The notes under the pieces are model-generated. The model was not told the origin of the DNA and searched no databases. It saw nothing but the letters and a program-made list of their open reading frames with translations. The translations under genes and the position numbers were made by a program. This document shows, one piece after another, positions 23,519 to 34,523 of a stretch of 64,000 nt of DNA (position 1 is its first letter; the number at the start of each line of letters is the position of its first letter). Source of the stretch: Anaeramoeba ignava (lineage: Eukaryota > Metamonada > Anaeramoebidae); contig JAPDFW010000022.1 in assembly GCA_028826165.1 (NCBI GenBank), forward strand, positions 682,001 to 746,000, in the 5' to 3' direction.

Positions 23519-25368
23519 CTATTTTATTGTTTGATTAACTTTTTTAATCTTTAATTGTTTTTGGAAATTTTTGAATGAATTGAGTTGAAAAAAATCATCG
23601 AAAGTTGATAATTCTTGAATAATTTCATCTTCTAAATCATTTGGAAAAGAATCTGTATAAAAATATTCAATTAAAGATTGAATTGATTGAAATTTTGAAT
23701 TTGTATAATCATGAACTTTATTTGAAGAGTCTTGCACATTAATAAACATTCCTCTGAACAATTCACTTCGTGCAATCAATATAACTTTATGCGCTCTAAT
23801 ATCTTTATCTTGTGAAATTATTGAAAAGTCTTTAGTTTCATTATCAAAATATAGGTTTTGAAGATCTTGTTGAATTCCTTTATAATGTGATTTTGCATAA
23901 ATTTCTTCTTCATTAAATCCAACTTTTATCAACAATTCCCAGATATCTCGTGTTAATATCCCCGAATATATCCATTTCACAATTTTTTCTCCGTTTTTTT
24001 TATCAATTTTCTTCAAATCATCCTTCAATAAAATTGAACGATCTTTTCCAATTCTCATCAAGAAAATAAGAGAATGAATAGATTTTTTCCCATCTTCAAA
24101 AAATACAAGATCATCACAACAATCCTCTCTTTGGAATAAATTGAGCATATCTATGATTAAGGGTTTATGGGGATGAGAAAAAACATATGAATTTAAAAGA
24201 CCAGAATAAACTATTAAATGATTTTCATAATTAAGATCTTGGATAATCAATTTTTGAGGAGAATCAAAGGAAGTAAACGGTGATTCTTGTGCTAATTGAT
24301 AATTTGAGTTATTTCCCCAAACAAAAATCTCATTCAATTCATTTAAAGCAAGTGAATGAGAACTTCCAGAAGAAATTTGGATAATATTTTCTTCAAGAAA
24401 CTCAGGAATTTTAGTGAATGAACAAATTCTATCTTCTAAATCTTTGATTAATCTTGTATCATTGAAATTTGTAGTATAAACTTGACCAAATCCTTTTTCT
24501 TTAGCAAGAATTAAAGAGAATTGAGATCCACATTGAATATCAATTATTTGAACTTTTTCATAAGGAAATGGAACAAGTTTTGCAATTGAAGTTGATTCAA
24601 ATGAGTTTGTCCCAAGTTGACCATTTTGATTTTCTCCAGCTGCATATATTTTATTATCATTTGTTATTACAAGATAGTGATGAGAATCTTGACCAGAGAA
24701 AACTCTTTTAACATTTTTGAAAATTGGTTTCCAAGTCAAGATATGTTTATATTCTAAATAATATAAATATTCATTATAAATATTCTAAATAAATAATATA
24801 AATATTATAAATATTCACCTAAATCTTCTATTGAACTAAATTCAGTTATTCCAAAATGAAATAGAATCCCTTTTTCATCAACAATATAATAATCTCCAAT
24901 TCCACAAACAATATCAATAACTCCTCCATTTGGAAATTGAACAAGTTTTTGGAAAGTTTTTTTACCTAAACTCTTTTCTTGAATACACAAATCTTCTCCC
25001 CAAAAATAAACAACATTTTCTTCTGTTAAACCAATAAATGTTGTTATTCCTGAACTAATTTTTTTAAATTTGATTTTTGGGCTCATTTCAAAATAGTTTT
25101 TTTCAGTTAATTCTCCACAAATTATCATTTGATCATCAAAACCCAAAAAACAATCACTTAAAAGATTAGATCTTATATTTTTAATAAAACCACCAGGAAA
25201 TATTGAAAAAGATTTTGGAATCCAAAATTTTCTTTCTGATTTATTTTTGGAAAGATTGCTTGTCCAACTTTTTTATTGTTTTAATTTTTAATTTTTAATT
25301 TTTCTTTTTTCTTGTTTAATTTTTAATAAGATTTAAATTATTTACCCCCAATTAAAGTTATTAGTCAT
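23519..25368 (-). CDS. RCC1-repeat protein with two BTB/POZ-like regions
   Basis: Three exons: 25346-25368 (MTNNFNW plus two bases), 24819-25267 and 23519-24753, totalling 568 residues. The N-terminal half carries RCC1-type beta-propeller repeats, for example NKIYAAGENQNGQLGTNSF and NEIFVWGNNSNYQL. The C-terminal half has a degenerate BTB-like unit (DDLVFFEDGKKSIHSLIFL) and a second, better one (FSIISQDKDIRAHKVILIARS ... FRGMF). This order is common in amoebozoan, anaeramoebid and animal RCC1-BTB proteins, which often serve as cullin-3 adaptors. That role is inference. The first coding exon is only 23 bases. It starts 92 bp from the next gene, so they share an upstream region. Confidence 0.85.
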
Positions 25369-25460
25369 TTTAAAAACACAAACAAACAAAAAAAAGAGAG
25401 AAAAAAATAATTAATTTTTTCATTTTCATTTTTTCAATTTTCATTTTTTATTCTATTTTA

Positions 25461-27548
25461 ATGACTTCACAAAATTTCCCAAAAGAAAATTTACCACAAG
25501 AAATAGATATACAAAATTTACTTACAAAAACACAAATTCAAGTGATAATTCCATATAAATTTACAGGAAATCCAATTGAAGATCTATTTTCAAAATCAAG
25601 AAACTTTATTCTTCCTCAAGAAAATTTGAAATTCTATCTTGTTATCAATAAACCTTCTTTTAAATCCAAAAAGAAACCAGAAAATACAATTCTTGAAGAT
25701 TTATGGTGTGATTTTTTCAAGTCAATTTCTATCAAAATCAGTTCAAATATTTCTTTTAGCGAACATTTATTTCATCAACATTTTTCTTCTTCTTCTTCTT
25801 CTTTGCAAAAAAGATATTCTGATTCATATGCAAATCCGCCAAATTTAATATTTGATTCCGCAAAATTATCAAGAAACATTACTCAATTATCATCTGATTC
25901 AAAATTTTTTTCAAATAGTGAAAATACTCAACTTTTTCATTCTCCAAATGATTCTGAAAATTCTATTAATAAACTTTTTGAGGAAAATACAACACAAGAT
26001 AAAGGAAATAAACGGAATCCACAGAGAAAAATTCCTCGTGAAATGAGTCCAAGATCTAATTTGAGGTCAAATAAGGATGAGATGAAAAATATTAATTTAT
26101 TAATTGATCAAAATGAAAATGAAAATGAATTTGAAAATGAAAATGAAAATCAAAATCAAAATCAAAATCAAAATCAAAAAAAAATTTACAACGAATCAAC
26201 AAAATCAAATATTTATATTCTTTCATCAGATATAAAGAAAAACCAATATATTCTTTCAAATGAAGATATTGTATACATTTTAGAAACAAAAATTAATGTT
26301 GGAATGCAACTCTCAACAAATGCAAATGTTGTGATAAATATTGATATGTATACTAAAACATTCCCATTAATTTCATCTATATTTCGACAAGGAATAGATT
26401 TCAATATTGATCCTCATTCATTCCAAAATTTACAACTCAAAAAAATAATTCAAACTTTCATCCCAAATTCAGATCACAAAAAAATTATAAATTATACAGA
26501 ATCACCAAGAAAAATGATAGATAATATATATCGAGACAATAATATTCTTTCTAACCATTTTCACCAATCTTTTTTATTAAAACAACCGCTGAAAATTCAG
26601 TTTTTCTCAAATTATATTGGCGAATTTAATTTAGTTTCAGTTAAAATTATGAACCGTGATCAAAATCACGAAATCGAAATCAAAAAAATCAATATCGACT
26701 TGAGTTCAACAAGAAACGAAATAACAAAAGCTCCAAAACCAAAACCAAAACCAAAAATAAACATCTATCAAAATCATTTTGCAAGAAATGTTCTTTCATT
26801 TTCTCTTGGTGATTCTTCTTTATCTCAATTCCTGAATGAATATTTTCAAGTTGTCCAAATTCATCCTCCTTCAAAATCCAAATTGAATTCTCTTTTGAAT
26901 AAAAATATACAAGAAAACTTGAACCAAAATTCAATCACAAAATCCAATAAGAAAATCATTTTAAAACCAAAAGAAAAAATCACATGTTTATTCAAAATTA
27001 TTCCCAAACCAAAATCCAAAAATATTCATGAAATTCAAGGAAAATTTTGTTCATTAGTTGATATCGAATGGTCATTTGAAAATTTACCAGATAGTTTAGT
27101 TTCGAAATATGAAATAAAATGGGAAATTCCAGAAAAAGAAAAATTTAAGTTGCAAATAAGAAAACCTGAAATTGTTGAAAAAAATGAGTTATTCAAAGCA
27201 AATGTTGAGGTTATTAACAACGGAGGAAATTACCGCCGTTTTTCTATTTTAATCCCATTAGAAAAAGATTCAGAAAATCAAATTCAAACTCAATCTTCTG
27301 ATCAAAGTTTCCAAAATAATGATCAAGATGAATCCAACAAAAAAATCAATGAGCCCAATAAAAATAGTATTGGAATCATCTGTTTAGATTCCTCTAAAGA
27401 AATTGACATCAATCCTTATCAAACTTCTTCAATAAATTTGCGTTTTTTAGCAATTAATTCTGGTTATCATTCTTTTTGTATTAAATTAATGGATCAAGAA
27501 TCTAATCGAATTTTAATTTCTCAAAATTGTCAAATTTACATAAATTAA
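25461..27548 (+). CDS. Beta-sandwich protein, possibly TRAPPC13/14-like
   Basis: A single uninterrupted frame of 695 residues. It contains a Ser-rich and NE/NQ-rich middle (26080-26180) and a C-terminal half predicted as beta-sandwich. The end, with KPEIVEKNELFKANVEVINN followed later by an INLRFLAINSGYHSF block, resembles the C-terminal Ig-like domain of TRAPP II-associated subunits such as TRAPPC13 or TRAPPC14. The resemblance rests on pattern only, not on a diagnostic motif, so the name is tentative. TRAPP complexes are Rab exchange factors at Golgi membranes. No signal peptide or membrane segment is seen. Confidence 0.45.
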   Translation: MTSQNFPKENLPQEIDIQNLLTKTQIQVIIPYKFTGNPIEDLFSKSRNFILPQENLKFYLVINKPSFKSKKKPENTILEDLWCDFFKSISIKISSNISFSEHLFHQHFSSSSSSLQKRYSDSYANPPNLIFDSAKLSRNITQLSSDSKFFSNSENTQLFHSPNDSENSINKLFEENTTQDKGNKRNPQRKIPREMSPRSNLRSNKDEMKNINLLIDQNENENEFENENENQNQNQNQNQKKIYNESTKSNIYILSSDIKKNQYILSNEDIVYILETKINVGMQLSTNANVVINIDMYTKTFPLISSIFRQGIDFNIDPHSFQNLQLKKIIQTFIPNSDHKKIINYTESPRKMIDNIYRDNNILSNHFHQSFLLKQPLKIQFFSNYIGEFNLVSVKIMNRDQNHEIEIKKINIDLSSTRNEITKAPKPKPKPKINIYQNHFARNVLSFSLGDSSLSQFLNEYFQVVQIHPPSKSKLNSLLNKNIQENLNQNSITKSNKKIILKPKEKITCLFKIIPKPKSKNIHEIQGKFCSLVDIEWSFENLPDSLVSKYEIKWEIPEKEKFKLQIRKPEIVEKNELFKANVEVINNGGNYRRFSILIPLEKDSENQIQTQSSDQSFQNNDQDESNKKINEPNKNSIGIICLDSSKEIDINPYQTSSINLRFLAINSGYHSFCIKLMDQESNRILISQNCQIYIN

Positions 27549-27711
27549 TTCCTCAATTTTTCATCAAAGAAAATTAACGGAAGAAAAAAAATTTTTTTTT
27601 TTTTGGGAAACAAAAAAACTTTTCCAAAAAAAAAAATTATTAAAAAACAAATTTTTTTTCAATTTATTTTTTTTCATTTTTTTCATTTCTTTCTTTTTTA
27701 ACAAATATAAA

Positions 27712-29375
27712 ATGAATCAAAAAATTATTAACCAAGAAAAAAAAATTCTTGTGGATTTTATTAATCAAACTTTGCAAAATGATGAATCAATTTATGAAAG
27801 AATTCCAATTTCAGAAACAAATAATGAACTTTTTGAAAAAATTAATGATGGAATTCTTCTTTCGTAAAATTATAATTAAAACTATAATTTAAATTTAAAT
27901 TAAAAATTAATTATCCGTTTTAGAAAAATCATTTACAAATTCTTTCCTGAAAAAATTGAAATCAAAAAATTGAAAATCAAAAAAAGAATGAATAAATTCG
28001 AAATTCTTTCCAATTTAAAATTTGTTCTTGATTCTGCTTCAAAAATAGGATGTTCAATTGTTAATATTGCGCCTCTTGATTTATATGATCAAAATCACAG
28101 TTTAATTTTAGGTTTAATTAGGCAGATCATGAGGAAATGTGAAGAAAAATCAGATACAAAAAAACCAAAAACAGAAAAAAAACTGCCAATTAAACAAAAA
28201 CCAGAAATTCAATCAAAATTACAAAAAAAGCAAGAAATAAAACCAATTCAAAATAGAGGCAAAAGTTATAAAGAAATTGAACCAGATTCTAATTTAAAAA
28301 ATCAAAATATAAAGCAAGAAAATTCGGACATTTCCAAACATCAACAATTCATTGATTTTCTTTTTTCACAAGAACAAGAATCAATTTCTTCTGACGGAAA
28401 TAATTCTGATGAAGAACAGGATTATCTTTTACCGCCAGATAATATGATTATTAATTGGATAAATTCACAATTACAAAATCATGGATTTTTTCGAAAAGTG
28501 AAAAATTTAACTTTAGATCTTCAAGTAAAAACAAAAAGAAAACAAAAAGAAAATTTTTATATTATTTTCTGATTTGGTTATTCTGTTAAAATTTCTTTAA
28601 AAAGGATTCAATAATTCTATTCAAACTTTTGAGTTTTTTTGGTTCAAATGAAATGAATAATTTTCACAATGAAAGTATTGAAAAAAGAGCAGAAATTGTT
28701 ATTAAACAAGCACAAAAAGTAAAAAAAAGAAAAACGAAAAACTCTTTTTAATTTAATTTAAATTCAAAAAACTGAAAAATTTTTTTAAAAAAAAAAAGAT
28801 TGGAATTAGAGTATTAATTTCACCTAAAGATATTTATGAATGTAATCAAAAACAAATCAAATCATTCATTTCTCAACTTTTTGTTGCTTTTCCAGTTATT
28901 GAACCAATTCCAGAAAAAAAGGAAAATCTTGAAAAAAATAATAATAATTTTAATAATAATTTTAATAATAATTTTAATAATAATAATAATAATATTTCAG
29001 AAATGTTCCAATCTTTTCAATATAAAATTAATAAATTAAATGAAGAACATGCAAATTTATCCTCAACTTTAAAAAATTTAGAAACACAAGTAAATTTTTT
29101 TTTAATCCACTTTTTTTCCATTTTAAATTTTAATCCATTTTTATTTTTATTTTTAAATTAATTTTTATTTTTATTTTTAGCTTGTTGAAGAAGAAAAAGA
29201 AAGTAAAGAATGGGAAAAAAATTTAATTGAAATGGGAAATAAAATTATTAATCAATCTTCAATTTCTGAACAACAAAGATTAAGAAAAATAATGAATAAA
29301 AAATTAGAAAAAATTGAAAATGAAAATGAAAATGAAAATGAAAATGAAAATGAGAATGAAAATGAAAATTTTTGA
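27712..29375 (+). CDS. Fimbrin/plastin-like protein with two CH domains and a coiled-coil tail
   Basis: Five exons: 27712-27863, 27924-28524, 28605-28718, 28799-29089 and 29181-29375, totalling 450 residues. The N-terminus is a calponin-homology domain of fimbrin type: EKKILVDFINQTL, ELFEKINDGILLS, NKFEILSNLKFVLDSASKIG, CSIVNIAPLDLYD and LILGLIRQIM. A charged linker leads to a second CH-like block (MIINWINSQL ... RAEIVIKQAQKIGIRVLISPKDIYE). It ends with an Asn tract, a coiled coil and a Glu-Asn repeat. Full fimbrins have EF hands and four CH domains in two actin-binding modules; here one module and no EF hands are present. Actin binding is therefore plausible, while cross-linking would need dimerisation through the coiled coil. 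Confidence 0.8.
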
Positions 29376-30249
29376 AATTTGAAATTGAGAATTTTGTGAT
29401 CTTATTTTTTTTATTTTTATTTTTTTTTAAAGAAAAGAAAATAAAAGAAACCTTGATTTTAATTTTAATTTTGAATTTGATTTTAAATTTGATTTTAAAT
29501 TTGATTTTGATTTTGATTTTGATTTTGATTTTAATTTTGATTTTAATTTTAATTTTAATTTGAATTGAATTTTAAATTGAATTTGATTTTAATTTGATTT
29601 TGAATTTGATTTTGATTTTGATTTTGAATTTGATTTTTAATTTAATTTTAAATTTGATTTTGATTTTGATTTTGATTTTGATTTTGATTTTGAATTTGAT
29701 TTTGATTTTGATTTTAAATTTAATTTTGATTTTGATTTGATTTTGAATTTGATTTTTAATTTAATTTTGATTTTGATTTTAATTTTAAATTTTAATTGAT
29801 TTTGAATTTGATTTTGAATTTAATTTTGAATTTAAATTTTAATTTTAAATTTTAATTGATTTTGATTTTAAATTTGATTTTGAATTTGATTTTAAATTTG
29901 ATTTTGATTTTGAATTTAATTTTGATTTTAATTTGATTTTAATTGAATTTGATTTTAAATTTGATTTTGAATTTAATTTTGATTTTAATTTTGAATTTAA
30001 TTTTGATTTTGAATTTAATTTTGATTTTAAAATTGATTTTGAATTGAATTTGGATTTTGATTTTTTAATTTGATTTGATTTTGAATTTGATTTTTAATTT
30101 AATTTTGATTTTGATTTTAATTTTAAATTTTTAATTTGATTTTGAATTTGATTTTGATTTTGGATTTGATTTTAATTTTAAATTGAATTTTTAATTTTAA
30201 TTTTGAATTTAATTTTTAATTGAATTTAATTTTTAATTGAATTTTAATT
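29376..30249. repeat. Repeat-filled spacer, GATTTTGAATTT family
   Basis: The spacer between the convergent fimbrin-like gene and the PARP-like gene. It is made of TTTTGA/TTTTAA hexamers interrupted by AATTTGAATTTGAT. The minus-strand gene runs into the same repeat at its 3' end, so its last residues (NSKSNSKSN) are repeat-encoded. No gene inside. Confidence 0.8.
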
Positions 30250-33200
30250 TTAATTTGATTTTGAATTTGATTTTGAATTTGGATTTGTAGTATAGTTAAT
30301 CCTATATTCGCAATAAAATTGAGAATCTTTGGGAACAATAAAATGAGAGAATTTATTTTTTGGAAGTTTATTTTCGAGTAAAGGATTTTGAGGAGCTAAT
30401 CTGATAAAACAAGCACTATTATATCCAAGATTTCTCAAGTCATGATCATTTTTAAATTGATAAAAAGGAATATCTTCATCCAAAGGCATAAGATTTCCCA
30501 AAGAAACACGAGAAAGAAAAAGAGTGCGAGAAGTGGTTACATTATCTTCATTATCTCCTAAAATATCAACAGAGGCAACATGATTTGCAACTGCGAAATT
30601 ATTGAAGAACGAATAAAAACCAGGGAAATTGAATGAATGATAATAAGAAGGAAGATTTAGATCATCAGAAAATTTCACGTTTTCGAAACGTTTCCCATAA
30701 AACAAGTAATTTTCATTGATTTTTTTGTTGAGAGGAAAACCAATTTTCTGAGAAACGGGTGAAAATGTTGATTGCTCTTTTTCAAATTGGATGTTGTTAT
30801 TTGTGTAGGACACCCATTTGGATACGTTTTTGATTCGAGTGATGCTGGTTATTTTGAAAGAGGGAGTTAATCCGTTGAAAAGACAATCAAAAGAAGAAAA
30901 AATTATATTGCAAACTTTGCCGAATTCTTGTGATTCTTCATCCAATTTAATTTCATCTTCATAATTGAATAGTTGGCTATTTTTCAATTCCATATGGATA
31001 TCTGACTTATTATTATTATTGTTATTGTTATTATTATTATTATTCTTTCCAAGATCTTGCTCTTTTGGGAAATCTCTGAACTCATTGTTAGAAAATATAG
31101 TTAATTTTGATAAATTTTCGAGTGTTGTTGTGTCGTGTGGTTCTACAATAGTTTTAAATAACTCATGTTGATCGCTAAGTTCTTCGAAAAAATTAACTAA
31201 ACCTTTTAATTTACTTTTTTCTACAGCCTCCAGTTCAAGTTGCTTTGATTCTGGAACTCGTTCAAATGCTGTGAAAGAGAAACGGATTTTGAAATTATGA
31301 AGATTTCCGATTATAACATTTGCTCCTTGAGAAAAATCAACGAAAATAGAGCTTAGAGGAAGTTTTGAGAAATGGATATTTTTCAATGATAAAGATTGAA
31401 GTGCTTGAATAATTTGAGCCACAAATCGAAATAACAATTGATTATTAGTGTTCTTATCAACGAAATCTTTCAAAGTGGTTTCGTAATAGGGCAAGGAAAT
31501 TACCCAATTATTCTCGAATTCAGAAATGTATTCCAACTTGATAAAATTTGGATGATCAATCAAAATGAATGGGATAAGATAGCTTATTTTATCAGTCAAG
31601 AAAAACATTTTTTTCTTTTCTTTGGAAATTAAAAGCTCGTTTAAATTTTTTTGTTTGGATTGGATTTGTGATAGAACTTCTTTATCTGGGAATTCTTTCT
31701 TATAAAATTTCAATGTTCTAATTTCTTCCGGATTTTGATAATATGTTCCAAAAACGGAAAAGAAAGTAACTTTTCTTCTCAAAGCATTGAGAATCTGTAG
31801 AATTTTCTTTGAAATTATTGTATAATGAGCGCTAAGTTCTTGGATATTAATCTCATTTGGTTTGGTTTCTCCAAGTGCGCTGATTGTTTTTGCAATTTGT
31901 GAGAAATCGAGAATGTTAGAAAGCCAAGTTTTTGTTTCGGATAACTCGAAGTTCTTCATTAAGGAATTCCAAAAGTGAATTTGAGTGTTGAATTCATTAA
32001 AAACAGTAATTTCGTTTGTATTGATTTTGGGATTTTCGTTCTTAATTGTGGAATTTATTTTTTTCAAATTCAAAATACTTGTTATCATCAAGTCGCACAT
32101 ATCGATTTCTTTGTCGATAAATCGGTATGTATTATTTTTGAATTGTTTGATCTTTTCAGAGAGTTTTAAATTTTTTATCCTCTTGTATAATTGTTGTAAA
32201 TGAAATATTGATGCGCTTATATAATTAAGATTAATCCAAAAACTTACTTCTTCAATTTTTGGGGTATTTTCTTCCTTTTTCTCTGAGAATTTTGTGATTA
32301 TTTGATCAATGGATTTCATTAGATCTTTTGTTCGGGTTTCTTGGGGTTGGTTTGAATCTTTGTTTTCTGGGTTTTTTTCTTTCAAAGTGTTGAAAGATAG
32401 CAAAATGTCAGGATTGATAACATTACTTGGATTTGGAAATGAATCCCAAAAATTATCTTTTAATAGAAAATCTTCTTGGAACTTTGTTTTGTTGTGGATA
32501 TTTCTGTTTATGGAATCGATATCTCCATGTATTATACCTGTCGTATCAGTCAAAAAACCTATATATTCCTCTTGTGTTTTTTTGTTTTGTTGAGACTCTT
32601 TTGATTTTTCAAGGATTTCATACTCAAATATGCTGTGCTTAATTAAAGAGAAAAGGCCAACAATTCCGTTTTTTGTATTTTTTTGTATTTCTTGAAGTAA
32701 TTTCTCATCCTTTTGTTCTGCTTTCTTCTCTTCTTTGATATAGTTATATTTTTCAAAATAGTTATCTTTTTTATATTCATATTCAATTGATTTATCTTTT
32801 TCGGATTCACTATCTGATAAGTCACTTTCATAACTATCTGTACTTACAGAGGAAAAAGATGATTCCTTACTTTTTTTATTTTTTTGATTTTGATTCTTTT
32901 TTGATGTTTGATTTTTTTTTCCATCATTTTTTCCATCTTTTTTTGAATCTTTTTTTGAATTTTTTTTTCCATCATTTTTTGGATTTTTTTTTTCAACTTT
33001 TTTTTCAACTTTTTTTGGATTTTTTTTGTCATCTTTTTTTGAATCTTTTTTGTCAACTTTTTTTGAATCTTTTTTTCCATCTTTTTTTGAATCTTTTTTG
33101 TCAACTTTTTTTGGATTTTTTTTTCCATCATTTTTTGGATTTTTTTTTGAATCTTTTTTGTCAACTTTTTTTTCAACTTTTTTTTCAACTTTTTTTGGAT

Positions 33201-34227
33201 CACTATCACTTTCGCTACTAGTATCTATTTCACTATCTGTTTCACTATCACTATCACTATCACTTTTTTGATTTTGTTTTGTATTTTGATTTTGTTTTGT
33301 ATTTTGTTTTTGATTTTGATTTTGTTTTGTATTTTGTTTTTGATTTTGTTTTTGATTTTGATTTTGATTTTGTTTTTGATTTTGATTTTGTTTTTGATTT
33401 TGCTTTGAATCACTATAACTACTAATATCACTTTCACTATCACTTTCACTTTCACTTTCACTATCACTTTCACTATCACTTTTTTGATTTTGTTGATTTT
33501 GTTTTGGTTGATTTTGTTGTTTTTGTTTTGGTTGATTTTGTTTTTGATTTTGTTTTTGATTTTGTTTTTGATTTTGTTTTTGATTTTGTTTTTGATTTTG
33601 TTTTTGATTTTGTTTTGAATTTTGTTTTGAATCTTGTTTTGAATCGCTATCACTTTCACTTTCACTTTCACTTTCACTATCTGTTTCACTATCACTATCA
33701 CTTTCACTATCACTTTTTTGATTTTGTTGATTTTGTTTTGGTTGATTTTGTTGTTTTTGTTTTGGTTGATTTTGTTTTTGTTGTTTTTGTTTTGGTTGAT
33801 TTTGTTTTTGTTGTTTTTGTTGATTTTGTTGTTTTTGTTTTGGTTGATTTTGTTTTTGTTGTTTTTGTTTTGGATCACTATCACTTTCACTATCTGTTTC
33901 ACTATCTGTTTCACTATCTGTTTCACTTTTTTTTTTTGGTAGAATTTTTTGATTTTGATTTTGTATTTTTGTTGGACTTTTATTTGTATGTTTTGTTGGA
34001 CTTTTATTTGTTGTGTGTTTTGAACTTTTATTTGTATGTTTTGTTGGACTTTTATTTGTTGTGTGTTTTGAACTTTTATTTGTGTGTTTTGTTGGACTTT
34101 TATTTGTGTTTTTTGTTGGACTTTTATTTGTGTTTTTTGTTGGACTTTTATTTGTTGTGTGTTTTGAACTTTTATGTGTTGTGTGTTTTGTTGGACTTTT
34201 ATTTGTTTTTTTTTTGTTTTCAGACAT
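30250..34227 (-). CDS. Large low-complexity protein with degenerate kinase-like and PARP-like regions
   Basis: One uninterrupted frame; the first credible Met (MSENKKK) gives 1,325 residues. Residues 1-100 repeat NKSPTKHT. Residues 100-480 alternate QNQKQNQ, acidic SDSESDSE and basic KKVDKKDSKK tracts. The second half is globular. One part resembles the C-lobe of a protein kinase, with FVAQIIQALQSLSLKNIHFS where HRD is expected and GNLHNF in place of DFG, hence a probable pseudokinase. The last 170 residues resemble a PARP catalytic domain: YLFYGKR at the His-Gly position, GFYSFFNNFAVANH like the GIYFA block, LFLSRVSLGN like LLCEVALGN, and FIVPKDSQFYCEYRINY like EYIVY ... YLI-Y. The His and Glu of the H-Y-E triad appear replaced, so ADP-ribosylation is doubtful. 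Both domain calls need profile searches. Confidence 0.6.
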   Translation of the reverse strand: MSENKKKTNKSPTKHTTHKSSKHTTNKSPTKNTNKSPTKNTNKSPTKHTNKSSKHTTNKSPTKHTNKSSKHTTNKSPTKHTNKSPTKIQNQNQKILPKKKSETDSETDSETDSESDSDPKQKQQKQNQPKQKQQNQQKQQKQNQPKQKQQKQNQPKQKQQNQPKQNQQNQKSDSESDSDSETDSESESESESDSDSKQDSKQNSKQNQKQNQKQNQKQNQKQNQKQNQKQNQPKQKQQNQPKQNQQNQKSDSESDSESESESDSESDISSYSDSKQNQKQNQNQKQNQNQNQKQNQKQNTKQNQNQKQNTKQNQNTKQNQKSDSDSDSETDSEIDTSSESDSDPKKVEKKVEKKVDKKDSKKNPKNDGKKNPKKVDKKDSKKDGKKDSKKVDKKDSKKDDKKNPKKVEKKVEKKNPKNDGKKNSKKDSKKDGKNDGKKNQTSKKNQNQKNKKSKESSFSSVSTDSYESDLSDSESEKDKSIEYEYKKDNYFEKYNYIKEEKKAEQKDEKLLQEIQKNTKNGIVGLFSLIKHSIFEYEILEKSKESQQNKKTQEEYIGFLTDTTGIIHGDIDSINRNIHNKTKFQEDFLLKDNFWDSFPNPSNVINPDILLSFNTLKEKNPENKDSNQPQETRTKDLMKSIDQIITKFSEKKEENTPKIEEVSFWINLNYISASIFHLQQLYKRIKNLKLSEKIKQFKNNTYRFIDKEIDMCDLMITSILNLKKINSTIKNENPKINTNEITVFNEFNTQIHFWNSLMKNFELSETKTWLSNILDFSQIAKTISALGETKPNEINIQELSAHYTIISKKILQILNALRRKVTFFSVFGTYYQNPEEIRTLKFYKKEFPDKEVLSQIQSKQKNLNELLISKEKKKMFFLTDKISYLIPFILIDHPNFIKLEYISEFENNWVISLPYYETTLKDFVDKNTNNQLLFRFVAQIIQALQSLSLKNIHFSKLPLSSIFVDFSQGANVIIGNLHNFKIRFSFTAFERVPESKQLELEAVEKSKLKGLVNFFEELSDQHELFKTIVEPHDTTTLENLSKLTIFSNNEFRDFPKEQDLGKNNNNNNNNNNNNKSDIHMELKNSQLFNYEDEIKLDEESQEFGKVCNIIFSSFDCLFNGLTPSFKITSITRIKNVSKWVSYTNNNIQFEKEQSTFSPVSQKIGFPLNKKINENYLFYGKRFENVKFSDDLNLPSYYHSFNFPGFYSFFNNFAVANHVASVDILGDNEDNVTTSRTLFLSRVSLGNLMPLDEDIPFYQFKNDHDLRNLGYNSACFIRLAPQNPLLENKLPKNKFSHFIVPKDSQFYCEYRINYTTNPNSKSNSKSN

Positions 34228-34523
34228 TAAAAAAAATAAGAAAATGAAAAGGAAGAAAAGGAAAAAAATGAAAAAATGAAATTTAAACAATAATCCACTT
34301 TTTTAATTTTAATTTTAAATTTATTTTTTTTTTTCCTTTTTTTTATTTCTTTTTTTATTTTATTAGTTATTTTTCATAATAATTCATCATCTTCACTTTT
34401 TTTTTTTTTAATTTTTTTTTAATTTTTTTTCCTTTTCATTTTTTTTTTCCTTTTCTTATTTTTTTTTTTACCATCTTTATTATTTCTTTTTTTTATAAAC
34501 AAACAAACAAACAAAAACAAACA
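34228..34523. other. Divergent spacer, PARP-like gene / PH-like gene
   Basis: Poly-T and poly-A runs with an AAAC repeat just before the start at 34524. Nothing else is recognised. Confidence 0.6.
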
